Notes: generated from the sequence alone by a model not told the origin. A stretch of DNA of 64,000 nucleotides from Linyphia triangularis (GCA_963978545.1 OZ021724.1:27641933-27705932), one strand, 5' to 3'. Positions 12,032 through 22,969 are shown, counted from the stretch's first letter. Program-made: numbers and translations.

Positions 12032-12596
12032 CTTTCAATTACCCATATAGGGTAGTGAAAGTATAGGATTAGGCAACAAAAAAATTCGATTTTTTTTTTT
12101 TGCATTTCTTCATGTTTTGGAACATCCTGATCTCAAAAAAGTGATATAGAAAAAATTTATGTCTGTGTGTGTACGTGGTCAGCATAACTCCCGAACAAAT
12201 TGACCTCCGATGTTCAGATTTGGTGATCAGGTTAATGATGGCCCAAGGACCTACCATTAAGGATTTCGTCAAAATCACGCATGCGCATAAAGTAGCTGCC
12301 ATTGAAAAAATCATGTTTTTCAATGATTGCTAAAAAACGGCTCTAACGATTTTGGTAAAAATCGCTGTGCTGCTGCCTCTTAAGGGTTCAAACATCCCCA
12401 CCTCCAAAATTCTCGTAAAAAAGTTTCAATGGCGTAAAAAGTTGAAAAACGAATGCCTTTAACACAGAGTTCTCTTTGCTTGAACATTGCTTATGAACGA
12501 TCTTTTTTTTTCTCTCTCTTTTCAATTTCACTTATAAGAAAGGACAATATAAGAATATAGAAAAATATGTCGCGAGAATTACCATTTTGGCAAAGG

Positions 12597-12627
<31 letters not shown>

Positions 12628-12778
12628 GTAAAAGTCCCACATTACAATTATTTAAAAAATATCGCCAAACTGACCATTTTTTCTAAGAGAATGATGGAAA
12701 TTTAAAAACAGTAAATGATACAAATCTACATCAGTAATAAAGTGTGATTGAAAGTTGTGCGATGTTCCACACCCTTAG
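12032..12778 (+). mobile_element. Family M repeat, copy A (747 bp)
   Basis: A full-length member of a hairpin-ended interspersed repeat also seen at 20361-21168, 22215-22969 and 61588-61753. The left end folds on itself (CTTTCAATTACCC...GGGTAGTGAAAG). The right end is ...ATTGAAAGTTGTGCGATGTTCCACACCCTTAG. Landmarks shared with the other long copies are GACCTCCGATGTTCAG, a CGCATGCGCAT motif, AACATCC plus CACCTCCAAAATTC, and TATCGCCAAACTG near the right end. A long T run at about 12599-12627 lies inside. A minus-strand frame (12069-12323) contains SMAATLCACVILTKSLM, which recurs in copy B, but there is no recognisable protein domain. It is non-autonomous and its superfamily is not identified. 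Confidence 0.75.
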
Positions 12779-12990
12779 TTTTTGTTTTTTGCACCATCTA
12801 GTTTCCAAAACAATCTTCACTTTTAGTGTGGGCCAATTAGAACAACAGTAAGGGTAAATGTTATAAGGACAGATACTTGTAAAATGATGATATTTAAACC
12901 AAAAAACGCTTTTTTCCCGTAGTTCAATTTTATGCATAAATTCATATATTTGAAAATTGATAGCTTAAAAAGTTATCAATAAATTCTTCT

Positions 12991-13140
<150 letters not shown>

Positions 13141-13309
13141 GAACTGTTATACTAAAATATTTGAATAAAATGTTTGTAAACATATAATTATGAAGCATTA
13201 TTTAAAAAATTATGTGTTAAAAATGTTGAAAATGAAGAAGTCTTGCTTCGATGACAGTTAAAGAATTTATTTATTGAAGTTTTCTATTTTATGACTATAT
13301 CCTCTAGAT

Positions 13310-14133
13310 CAGTGATTCTCAACCACTGTGCCGCGTCACTTTTGTGTGTACAAATTTTAGAAGTGTATAAAGTAAAAATTATAATGCTTTTTTTATTACG
13401 AGTAAAGTTTAAATTAATGAAAAGTACTTATATAAATATGATTATTGTAACGAAGGTTTTTTACTTTCACCGCTTCGTTACATATTTCTCTGGATCTCGT
13501 TTTTGACCTATTTTTATTCTTAGATATAAATTTTTTTTATTGGGTTCGTAATCCATTTGTGATAAAGAATACTTCTATGTTTGAATTAACTTTCAATGAA
13601 GAGGAATAACTAATTTCGCTTTCAAATAATCGAGATTTAATTTAAAAATATTTAGAAGAATCAATTAATTCATTTTAGGTTAACATTAGATGCGATTATC
13701 CCATGATAGCCAAAAAAGCTTTAAAAATACTCTTACAATTTTCTACTCCTTATTTGTGTGAATTCGGATTTTCAGTATTAACTAATATAAAAACGAAAAA
13801 AAGATCGAGACTGTTAAATATAGAAGACGATATGAGAGTAGCATTATCATTTTTACGACCAAATATAAATGAAATTATCAAAAATCAGCTAGCTCAAATT
13901 TCTCATTAAAAGTATTCTTATTATTTATTTGTAATTAATCCCTTAATATACGTACTGTGGTTTTTGTAGTACATATATTATTTTATTTAAATTCCAAATT
14001 ATTATCATAAACTATTTTACACAGTGTATTATAGGTAAGTAAACAACTTTTAAACTTATCTTTTTTGTGTGTGCCGCCAAATTTTGAAATCGTTAAAAGT
14101 CTGCCGCGACAAAAATTAGGTTGAGAATCACTG
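13310..14133 (+). mobile_element. hAT transposon, internally deleted, with 8-bp target-site duplications
   Basis: The left terminal repeat is CAGTGATTCTCAACCACTG and the right end is ...TAGGTTGAGAATCACTG. Their outer 14 bases are exact inverted copies (CAGTGATTCTCAAC). This is the hallmark tip of Charlie/SPIN-type hAT elements (CAGNGNTTCTCAACC). Both ends are flanked by CTCTAGAT (13302-13309 and 14134-14141), a perfect 8-bp duplication typical of hAT. At 824 bp the element is far shorter than an autonomous hAT (about 3 kb). It retains only the C-terminal part of the transposase, listed separately. The perfect duplication suggests fairly recent insertion of an already deleted copy. Confidence 0.93.
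13679..13909 (+). pseudogene. C-terminal fragment of hAT transposase (ZBED5/Charlie type)
   Basis: The frame running from an upstream TAG to the TAA at 13907-13909 encodes DYPMIAKKALKILLQFST, then PYLCEFGFSVLTNIKTKK, then RSRLLNIEDDMRVALS and a C-terminal NQLAQISH. This is the dimerisation-domain end of hAT transposases of the Charlie/ZBED5/GTF2IRD2-related group, where the comparable motifs are EYP..A..AL..LLPFSTTYLCE.GFS and ...QAQ.SH. The upstream catalytic core and BED zinc finger are missing, lost in the internal deletion. The ATG at 13703 is internal to the conserved region and is not a genuine start. Confidence 0.85.
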
Positions 14134-14141
14134 CTCTAGAT

Positions 14142-15689
14142 ATAAGTACGTGGTTTAATTTGATAGTACTATTCTTTGAGTAAGTTAAATAATTTTTCAT
14201 ACAGCAATTTTGAAGATTTGGGAAATTTCTTCAACATTTTATATAAAATTAACCATTTTTATAAAATTATCAGAATATAATTAAAATTGTATGTATGAAT
14301 CATTAATGTTTAGTAGAATTACTTTAAAAATCCAATTAAATTGTTTATTAAAAACATTAAAAAAAAGTACTCCGAACGTGTTCGAATACCTTAACGATTT
14401 GTACATTTCCCCCTTTTTTTATGATGAAGTCTTCTAATGAAATCTGTCGACACTTTAAACATATTTTACAAATATTTTATGAATAGTTTTGTACTTTCAT
14501 ACAATTCAATTGTTAAAATGAAATGACATAAAAAAATAAAAGTACACGATTCAGAAAATGAAATTATTTTCGTTGTTGAAGTGAAGTTTCCTATAATATC
14601 TTTAGACTTTTTATAGGAATTCAAATTAAAAAGACAATACATATTTTCTGAGAGTTCAAAGAATACTAAGTCGAAAGAATCCCAAGAACAAGCACGCACA
14701 AACCTATGCTTTTTGATGAACTTTTTTTTTTCTTTTTAAAAAGAATAATCTTAGAATAAAGAAAGAAAAACTTCAAATTAACGTTTTTCCATTCAAAAGT
14801 TCAAACGGATGGCCCAGAATCTTTTATTAAATTCTATTCTTCTGAACAAAGCAACGACAAAGAGTAAAAAGAAAAGAAATAATCAAATTGGTGTCCTTAA
14901 CTAGATGCAAATTTCACATTCTTTCAAGTCTCTTTTTAAAAGATTCAAATAAAAAGGACAGGGAAAAAAAATTGCAACATAAATCAAGTAATAAAAAGTG
15001 TCGACATAATTTTTTTCCGTATTTAACAATTCCCATTCAAATTCCTTGGTATAGAAACAAAGATGTCCTCATTAACATAGTCAGCCATTTAATTGGAGCA
15101 TTTGTTTGTTTATAATCAATAATTAGTGACCTAACGAAGTGAAGAGATTTTTATTTCTTTTCTTGAACTATTCTATTTGGAATTTTAAAGCTGGGGGACT
15201 TATTTTTATTTCAGACATTAGGGTGGAATTGGTGGGGAATTTCGGAATTCTCGTACGTCGGAATTCTGCTTAGACAAAGACTAGCTTCTTTAAAAGCAAG
15301 TATATTGTTCTATCCACCATTTCATTTAGTGATTAGTGTTGGAAATTAAAGAACTATTAGGCTTTTATTAAATAAGGAGGTAAAAGAATATTTCATGAAG
15401 TGAAATTATAACCAAATTTGGAACATACTGTGTGAAATTAAGGACACATTATGTAACAAATATATAAAATCTAACTGAACTCACTTGCCAGAATTTTGAT
15501 TAATAGTTTATCAAACCTTTTTTTACATGGTTAGAAAAATGCGTTTTGACATGGTTTCTGGAAAAGTTTGAAATGGTACTGCATGTATTATGTTTTTGTC
15601 GAATGGTGTACTCATTTTATGCTATACAAGACCCCTGTGGAAAAATCAATGATTTTTATTAATGGGTTTTAACCCTCAAGAAATTTTTT
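14142..15689. other. AT-rich spacer, nothing recognised
   Basis: Short frames at 14466-14699 (minus) and 14888-15115 (plus) have AT-driven composition and no recognisable motif. I see no repeats or element ends between the hAT element and the hairpin MITE. Confidence 0.45.
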
Positions 15690-15691
15690 TA

Positions 15692-15936
15692 CTATACTAA
15701 ACTTCAACTTAATTTGACATCACTAGACGGTAGATCTTCACAGTGCTCATAGGCAATTTATCCATTTTGATGGCATGAAAGCATAATGATCGCCAAAACA
15801 CAACCCTGTAGAGCACAAAAGGCTATAAGGTTTGGCGAGAATTATGTCTTCACTCTGCTAAAATGGATTAATTGCCTATGAGCACGGTGAAGATATATCG
15901 TCTAGTGATGTCAAATTAAGTAGGAGTTTAGTACAG
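15692..15936. mobile_element. 245-bp TA-flanked hairpin MITE
   Basis: The left tip CTATACTAAACTTCAACTTA and the right tip (reverse complement CTGTACTAAACTCCTACTTA) begin inverted arms of about 100 bp. The arms run through AATTTGACATCACTAGACG, ATCTTCAC.GTGCTCATAGG and CAATT.ATCCATTTT to a short unpaired centre near 15790-15835. TA flanks both sides (15690-15691, 15937-15938), fitting Tc1/mariner-type mobilisation. There is no coding capacity. Confidence 0.8.
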
Positions 15937-15938
15937 TA

Positions 15939-17810
15939 TCCTTTTGATCTGTAAGAACTGTTGTATGCATAGGAAATCATAGTTTTCTGGAAACCAGTGA
16001 GTTATTTTGTTTTGGCAATAGTGGCTCCAGCTAAACAGCCATCCGAAGTATGTCCCTTTCCTTATAAGTGGAAAGTCTACATTTGATTCATTCTGTTTTA
16101 TTTTCTTTCAAAATGAACATACCCAAAGCCCTTTCATTAGAATTTTGCGTAACCCGTAGATAACCAGTATTTGCAAACATTTTCACAGGTTTTTAAATCC
16201 TTTATATTAACTTAGATTCTGTGGAGGCGTATTAACCCCTTGTCGTCATCCAATCGGGCTGAAACTTAGCAGATAGATTCGATGTCGATGACAATTCATT
16301 CTATAAAATTTTGGGATTGTAACTGTCACTAAAATGTCATTTTTATGGACTACTAATACACCAACTTGCCGTCATCCAATCGGGCTAAAATAGTATTTAA
16401 CTGACCATTGAAGAAACTCTTTCCTAATGCCAAATTTTTTTAATAAATAAATAATAAATTCAATTTAACCAGAATAAATAAAAGATATTTGGATGTGAGT
16501 GCATAAATCCACGTTAATTTTTAATGAATAAATTTTAAAACATAGTTTGTATCTCATTTTGCAGATAGAAATGCTTTTGATATTTAAAATTAGATGCAAA
16601 AATCAAGCTCGCGCTGTTTTCAAAATCGGTGCTGAATATAAAAATTGGTAATGCATACATAGGATTTACAACAAAACCTTTGTTTTATGGATTATATTAT
16701 TAATTCTTTGGTTGTTGTGCTTATGATTACATAAATAAAACTAGAATGCTAAGACTTAGTTAAGATGTGTCCAAATCAATCCACTTAATGAAATTGTTTG
16801 TCAATTAGTCTTGTAAATATGATAGGCGAGAAAGTTATTTCTTAATTTATATTTGAAACCATAAATTTAAAATTAATATATAATGAATTTTTAACTGTTA
16901 TATAACGAGTTATAATCAAGTGGAATGTTTAAAACAACTACATGCTGAGTAGTTAGCTTGGTAGTTAGTGTGTTATTTGCCAGGCTTAAATTTTGGTAAT
17001 TAGAAATTGTGAATAACATTCTATTCCATCGATCGTTTCAAATGCTTATGCTATATATATTAACCTTAAACTGTATAGAAAACATGTTGGGATGTAGATT
17101 TAGTGTTTCGAATTCATTTATTAAAATGCAATATGATGAAAGCAATATTTTACAATTATTTTTCTAAATACTTACAAAACTGCCTTGAACAGCATATAAT
17201 ACATAATTTACTTCTTCAAAATTCAACAGAATGATTCGATTCCAGATACAATTATAATAAATGCATTAGAATAAATGTTTTTAACGATGTAAAAATTGAA
17301 TTTGCTATCAAAAGAATTATGTACTACACAACTTTAATTTTCTCCATGATAATCATTTCTGGAATCATAATTAAAACGGCTGAAATATATATATAACTTT
17401 ATTTTCTCAAACCAATTGTTTAGTGATAAAAAATGTATTGCATTTATCGAAATGTTTTGTTTTTTTTCTTTTTAGTGATACAGTAACTTTATATTTTAAT
17501 AAGGAATAAAATATTATTGACTATTACGTAGATTAAAAAAGATCGTTTAAAAGTTAGCTTTTGTATTAGATGAAGTATTTAAATATTTTAATTTAGGATG
17601 ATGGCTTCTCTTAATAAAATAATAATGCAAATATTAAAACCTTTAAGAAACATATTAATACATAAAAGGAAATATCAGTTACAATTTCATTGATAAGTAT
17701 GACAAAAGATTTTAGTAAGCAATATTAAGTCAAGAAATTGAATGTGGTAACCATAATCAATAATAATAAAACAAAAAGTCTGTCTGTCCCTTTGTAGAAA
17801 TCTTTTTAAA
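15939..17810. other. Spacer with a short direct repeat at 16240 and 16365
   Basis: TTAACCCCTTGTCGTCATCC at about 16230-16249 continues AATCGGGCTGAAA. About 128 bases later, CTTGCCGTCATCC followed by AATCGGGCTAAAA repeats it in the same orientation. The TTAACCCC start resembles a piggyBac-type tip, but no inverted partner was found. A tRNA-like TAGCTTGGTAG at about 16954 lacks a B box. The rest is AT-rich without features. Confidence 0.45.
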
Positions 17811-18260
17811 ATAGGCGTAGAGTTCTGAAATTTTCAACGTAAGTAGTTTTGATCTTTTAATTTGACTTTTAAAAAACGAATGTTAAAATTTTAATTATTT
17901 TTTAAAAAAATTAATTTCAATGAAACAACTTCTAATAGAGCTACAACTGTGATATTTGGAACATAAATAGTTTGGCTTTTTAATTGGACTTTTGAAAAAC
18001 AGAATTTTAAAATTTTAATTAACTTTTTTACAAAGCTAATCGGCGTACAGCTCTGAAATCTTCCACATAAATAATTTTGGCCTTCTAATTCGACTTTTGA
18101 CAAAAAAAAAATTAAAAAAAAAAATTTCAAAATATCTGTCTTTTTCTGAATTATTTTTTTAATTAGATTTTTTACAAAGCGACTTCTAATAGACGTACAG
18201 CTCTGAAGTTTTCAGTATAAGTAGTTTTAACTTCTAATTGGAGGTTTGACAAACGCAATG
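17811..18260. repeat. Diverged tandem repeat, four units of about 107-150 bp
   Basis: Units start near 17812, 17934, 18040 and 18190. Each carries a version of GGCGTACAGCTCTGAAAT, then AACATAAGTAGTTTT.., then TTCTAATTCGACTTTTGA, then an A/T-rich filler. Spacing varies (about 122, 107, 150) because the A/T filler varies, including an A-run expansion in the third unit. A 79-codon minus-strand frame (17891-18130) simply reads across two units, which is why it contains two similar FSKVELEGQ/FSKVQLKSQ segments. Confidence 0.65.
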
Positions 18261-18304
18261 CTAAAATATTTTCAAAGATATGAAGGTTTGTGTTATTGCA
18301 TTAA

Positions 18305-18593
18305 CCCTTGGTTAGTCGCGTGGTTGGAAAATGTCCCCCACAATCAATTTCTCAATTGATGGAAACACATGATCAAAGCCGTCTAACAGGGATTTTTTTC
18401 CCTTGTTATTTTAAAAATATTTATTTAATTTTTACTTTATTCTGTTCAACAATGTTATGTTTTTAATTAAAATACCCATTTACTTTGATATTTGGTCTTG
18501 AATTTAATGGTATGCACGAAAATTGGAATTTGGGGGATATTTGTTCCCCACGCGACAAACCGCGAGACTAAAGGTCGCGCGCCTAACCAAGGT
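18305..18593. mobile_element. 289-bp piggyBac-like MITE (TTAA target)
   Basis: The left end is TTAA followed by CCCTTGGTTAGTCGCG. The right end, reverse complemented, is TCAA then ACCTTGGTTAGGCGCG. So the 10-base CCTTGGTTAG tip is perfectly inverted and the flanking TTAA is intact on the left and one base changed on the right (TTGA at 18594-18597). A subterminal motif TCGCGTGG...CCCCC is also inverted. TTAA plus a CCC-type tip is the piggyBac signature. There is no coding capacity. Confidence 0.75.
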
Positions 18594-18670
18594 TTGATGG
18601 AGATATTTTTTTATTTTTATTTTTCGACCGGGGGGGGGGGGGAGGATTCTTATAGTATGGGTTTACTTAG

Positions 18671-18867
18671 CATTTTGAGCTCGGACTGCCACTCTCAGGT
18701 GCCGCATGATTGGATACCACTAGGTTTGATGCGAAAATTCGATGCAAGATCAATGACTGTGTTTAGTTTCTTTGAAGTGGATCCATAACCATGAACTGAA
18801 CTAAAAATGCCTCGACACATCTTGAGTTGCTGGTTCCTCCGCGTGAAAAAGCCTCGAGTGGAAAAAG
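18671..18867. mobile_element. TTAA-flanked MITE with CTCGAG tips, copy 1 (197 bp)
   Basis: It shares its whole length with the copy at 20770-20985: CTGCC..CTCTCAGG.GCC.CATGATTGGAT, then TTTGATGCG.AAATTCGATGCAAG, then CAATGAC.GTGTTTAGT. Its ends are CATTTTGAGCTCGG on the left and, inverted on the right, CTTTTTCCACTCGAGG. It is flanked by TTAG (18667-18670) and TTAA (18868-18871), consistent with a TTAA duplication in which the left copy has one change. It probably belongs to a piggyBac-mobilised family. A G run precedes it at about 18630-18643. Confidence 0.7.
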
Positions 18868-18877
18868 TTAAACTTTT

Positions 18878-19055
18878 AGCGAGTGAGGCAAGCTTATACT
18901 TACGCTGCGATGAACCTTTCAGCGAGCTTGTGCTTTTTTTGTCAATGAACTTCTTAGTGAGCGAAGCGAACTGTGTTTGCATGGCAATGAATCATTCAGC
19001 GAGCGAAGCAAGCCTGTTCGCGAAGCGTCAAAAGAGGGGACATATATATCAATAA
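18878..19055 (+). repeat. Tandem array with unit of about 42 bp, translating as repeated SEAS-type peptides
   Basis: Units begin AGCGAGTGAGGCAAGC (18878), AGCGAGCTTGTGC (18921), AGTGAGCGAAGCGAAC (18956) and AGCGAGCGAAGCAAGCC (18998), each followed by a variant of GCATGGCAATGAACCATTC. The period is near 42 bases, a multiple of three. The plus-strand frame from 18807 therefore reads repeated SEASL / SELVL / SEANC / SEASL blocks. The frame starts inside the neighbouring MITE and has no recognised domain, so I treat it as a GC-richer minisatellite, not a gene. Confidence 0.65.
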
Positions 19056-19801
19056 CTGGTTTCCACAACTCAGGGCCACGCAACTAGTGGGACATAAAAA
19101 GTTAATGTGAACGAAACATTTATTTTAAGTGAATTACGTGTTCTATTCACTATTCAATGGAAAAAAAATAAAAAAATAAATTTTTGTTAATATAAGTGTA
19201 TCAGAAAATATTTTTTTGTAGTGTGAGTCTACAAATAAATTTATTATTCATAAAACGTATCATTTCAGACACATCATATCATAACTGAACTTATTACTTT
19301 TCTTTTTATCGAATTTGTAATTGTTCATATATTAAATCAAGTCAAATACCTTCTTGGCAATTAGAAAAAATTTAGTTCGCTAAAATTATAAAAAATAAAA
19401 ATGTCATTAATTTTAACGAGAGAATGAGTACATCAATATATGGTTTTGTGCATTGTAGTGTCACTTCTAAAATTGGTTTAATTGAATTATATTTTTATAA
19501 TTACATAAATGCAATACCGTCTCCAATAAACTAAAATTGAGAGGTACTGATTTTTTAAAATTAAAAAAACAAAACTTTAAATTAAATACTTATTAATAAT
19601 TCAAATCTTATTATAAACACATAGTAGTTCCATTCGGACTCGGAATTTCGATTATAAACTATGCTTAAAAATCTATTTGATAAACACAGCAACTAAAATA
19701 TTTTATTTTCTACTTAAAATGTACTTCGTATTGAATAAATTGCAATACGCAAACTATATTTGGAAAGTATGTTTACCATGTCTTCATATTGAAGTAATTC
19801 A
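19056..19801. other. AT-rich spacer, nothing recognised
   Basis: AT-rich sequence between the tandem array and the next MITE. A 68-codon frame that begins here (19677-19883) runs into the MITE and has no recognisable motif. Confidence 0.45.
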
Positions 19802-20059
19802 CCCCATTGACGATCATGCACGTATATATACGTCATTTGATTCCCAGTTTTTCCAGCAATACACAACATTTTTAAATTTATAAATAAAATTTAAAATAAA
19901 ATATTTTTTTTTAATATTTTTATCAGGATGATATTTTATAACCTATCTAAAACAAAATAAATAAAAAATAATTTCAAAAAATTATGTATTTGAATTAGAA
20001 ATATAATTTAAAAACTATTGCAGGGAAGAATTTCGCCCATTCCCATGACCGTCAATGGG
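19802..20059. mobile_element. 258-bp piggyBac-like MITE (TTAA target), second family
   Basis: The left tip is CCCCATTGACGATCATG, preceded by TTCA (19798-19801, one change from TTAA). The right tip, reverse complemented, is ACCCATTGACGGTCATG, followed on the plus strand by TTAA (20060-20063). The 17-base tips differ at two positions. Inside the left end is a perfect palindrome ACGTATATATACGT (19820-19833). No coding capacity. The tip differs from the 18305 and 18671 elements, so it is a separate family. Confidence 0.7.
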
Positions 20060-20360
20060 TTAAAGCGATTACTTTTGATCATACATATTTTAAGAGTTAT
20101 TTTTCAAGGAATTACCCTTAAATTTATAAATTTTCAGTTTTTTTAAATAATAATTTTTAAAGACTTAGTGGAGGCAGCTAATCTGAACATCGAGATTAAG
20201 TGAAAGTTCTTACAAAATCAATATAATTAGAAGCCATGTATTAACTGTGTAATGTTACAGGGAATTGACTGAATCGAAGGAAAAATTCGAAGGAAGGAAC
20301 ACGATGAAAAATTTTATACTAACCTTTACACATAAACTTTTTTGATGTAATTAAAAACTA

Positions 20361-21168
20361 GGTGTGTGAAATGTCACACAACTTTCAATGCATTTTATGA
20401 ATTCAACACGTACGCCAAATTGGGTATTTTGACAATAACTATTACATTGGCCAAAATGACATCGCCAAATATGCACTATTTTTGGCTAAATATATTATTT
20501 GTTTCGAGTAAGTGTTACGGAAGAAGAACAGTTGCTGTTGGACTGTAGTCAAGAGAAGATAAGCGATGTTACAAAAGTTAGTTTACCAACCTTTAATGCC
20601 TTTATCGAATTTTTACAAAAATTTCAGTAATTTGATGTTTAGAACACTTTAAAAGGCACTGCCACATCGATTTTGATCAAAATCATTAACTATTGCACAT
20701 ATTATGCGCATGTGCAATTTTGACAAAAAACTTTAAAGTATTCAATGGCCACACTCACCCGTAATTTAACCTTTTGTGCTCGAGCTGCTTCTCTCAGGCG
20801 CCACATGATTGGATGCCGCAACTCGAGAGGACCACAAGGTTTGATGCGGAAATTCGATGCAAGGCCAATGACAGTGTTTAGTTACTATGAAGCGGATCAG
20901 TAACCGTGGACCGAACTGAAAATGCCGCGAAACGTCTCAAGTTACTGGTACCACCGTCTGAAAAAGATCTCGAGTGTAAATGGTTTTAAGAGGTAAGCAT
21001 CTTAGATTAATTCATTCGAGAGTTATGCTGACCGCATATATTTTTTCTATACCATTTTTTTAGACTAAAGATTTCTTAAAAGTTAAAGAAATGAAAAAAA
21101 AAAAAAACCTTCTATTTTTTAATTCAATATTTCATCACCTTATGTTAATATAAATTGGTAATTAAAAG
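20361..21168 (-). mobile_element. Family M repeat, copy D, interrupted by a MITE
   Basis: In minus orientation this copy has the family right tip (GGTGTGTGAAATGTCACACAA on the plus strand) and the family left tip (...TTGGTAATTAAAAG). It is flanked by a perfect 9-bp direct repeat TAAAAACTA (20352-20360 and 21169-21177), the best target-site duplication in the family. The tip forms a stem TGTGTGA-CATT-TCACACA. The interior is diverged but keeps the TGCGCATG region and the TTATGCTGACC...ATATTTTTTCTATA block. A 216-bp MITE plus one TTAA sit inside it. A plus-strand frame at 20366-20548 is not recognisable. Confidence 0.75.
20770..20985. mobile_element. TTAA-flanked MITE with CTCGAG tips, copy 2 (216 bp), nested in family M
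   Basis: The left end is TTAA then CCTTTTGTGCTCGAGC. The right end, reverse complemented, is TTAA then AACCATTTACACTCGAG. Both TTAA copies are intact (20766-20769, 20986-20989). The interior matches copy 1 at 18671-18867 throughout and includes an extra AACTCGAGAGGACCACAAGG that copy 1 has lost. It lies inside family M copy D, so it inserted later. Confidence 0.78.
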
Positions 21169-21177
21169 TAAAAACTA

Positions 21178-22210
21178 TTCTAAAATGGAGATTAGGTTGA
21201 AGAAAAATTGCACATATTCTATTGAATACGCATTTAATAATAATCAATGTAAAAAAAAGAGATTATTTTATTAATAATTAAAAATAAAGGTAAAACTTTT
21301 AAGATTTAGTATTTTTAATGTAAATTTAGTCTTCTAGTTTAATCCTTTCTTTGTAAAACAAATATCTCCAACGCAAAGTACCGAACTTTAATTATATGGA
21401 TAAAAAGAAAATGAATTAAGGATAAGAGACCCTTAACAACATCTTGAACTCTCTGCGAAAAAACATACTTAATTTTAAGAAAGTTCAACCGAAAACTATT
21501 ATTTTTTTTTCCTTCTTCATTTTAGCACGAAATGAGGCAAAATGGTACTTTCCAGTGAAAACAATGGGAATAAAAGGGTTAAAAAAGATCCTGTCATCTG
21601 CTTCTAAATACTCTTCAGAAGTTTAGAGAGCACTTGTAAAGCACTCGATGCTTCTTTTTTTTTTGTAATCAATGTTTTTAAAAATGCAAATTATCTTTAT
21701 TATTTTACAATGAGGGAATTTCTAGGTAAAGGTTTTGCTGCTCAGCTTATTTTCACAACACTTTTTTTTTTTTTTAATTAATGAAGATGACCTTTTGATT
21801 TTATTTTTTGTATTTTATTTAATGATAAAGACCAATTAAAGTTTGAGTAAATGTATGTTTTTCGACTGAGCATGGTGATAAGATAAAAATTATCAGCAAA
21901 TAAATTTTATTTCTTATCTATAGTGTTTGTATTTTTGTTCAGTAAAGGCCCTTAACAAAATTTCAAAAAGACTTCTTTCACAAATGAAAATAAAAAAACT
22001 TAAAACCTGTCAGGCCATTATAATCGTAAATATATTTATAATTTAATATTTAGAATACCAAGAAAGAAAGAAAAAAAAAATACAAGTTGATCAAACTGAG
22101 CTTACTGTACAAAAACATTAATGTTAAAGACAATTTATACTATTTTAATTTATTCTTGATAAATATAATAAATTGTTGTATTGCTTGAAAACACAACAGA
22201 TTAAAATAAA
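21178..22210. other. AT-rich spacer, nothing recognised
   Basis: A 60-codon frame at 21444-21626 contains MGIKGLKKILSSASK, which superficially recalls the FEN1/XPG start but has no further support. T runs occur at about 21654-21664 and 21762-21775. No element ends are visible. Confidence 0.45.
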
Positions 22211-22214
22211 CTAT

Positions 22215-22969
22215 GGGTGTGTAACATCGCACAACTTTCACTTACAATACAATACTGATATGGATTTGTGTCATCTACCGTATTTATATTTTCATCACAC
22301 ATTTAGTAAAAATTGACAGTTTAGCGATGTTTTTTGCAATAATTCTTTTATGGGTCTTTTTTTCTTCTTTTTTTTTTTTTCTTTCTAAAAAAACCACCTT
22401 CGCCATAATGATGATTTTAGCGATATACTTATCGAAGATTCTTATATTTTCCTTTCATGTAAGTGAAACTGAGCATAGAAGAAAAAACGATCGTTGATGA
22501 GGTATGCTCAAGAAAAAAGAACCCTGTGTTACAGACATTCCTTTTTCAACTTTTTTCGCTATTAAAGCATTTTTACGGGAATTTTGGAGGTGGAGATGTT
22601 TAGAACACCTTAAGAGGCATTATCAAAAAGATTTGGAACAAAATCGTTTGAGCCGTTTTTTGCAATTACTGAAAAATAGGATTTGTTCAATGGCCGCTAC
22701 CCTATGCTCATGCTCGATTTTGACGAAAACTTTAATGGCAGGTCCCATGGCCACCACCTAACTGCACACCAAATTTGAACATCGTAGGTCAACTTTTTGG
22801 GACTTATGCGGACCACGTACACACATTTTTTCTACATCACTTTTTTTGAAATCAGGATGTCCAAAACATTGAGAAATGCAAAAAAAAAAAAAAAAAAAAA
22901 AAAAAAAGATTTTTTTTAAAATCGAATACTATACTTTTATTACCCTATGTCTATATGGGTAATTGAAAG
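22215..22969 (-). mobile_element. Family M repeat, copy B (about 755 bp)
   Basis: Full-length copy in the opposite orientation to copy A. On the plus strand it begins GGGTGTGTAACATCGCACAA and ends TATATGGGTAATTGAAAG. Shared landmarks include GGAGGTGGAGATGTTTAG, TCAATGGCCGCTACC, GACGAAAACTTTAATGGCAG, TTGAACATCGTAGGTC and ATCAGGATGTCCAAAACAT. The sequences beside it, AAATAAACTAT (22204-22214) and AAATAAATTAT (22972-22982), are near-identical and may be a target-site duplication. An 85-codon plus-strand frame (22504-22761) contains SMAATLCSCSILTKTLM, paralogous to the copy A frame. A long A run lies at about 22880-22906. Confidence 0.75.

Noticed and set aside
16935..17000. tRNA-like TAGCTTGGTAG A-box sequence
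   Set aside because: No B box or acceptor stem could be found downstream at the expected distance.
21444..21626. MGIKGL peptide resembling a FEN1/XPG N-terminus
   Set aside because: Only six residues match, they lie in the middle of the frame, and no further nuclease motif follows.
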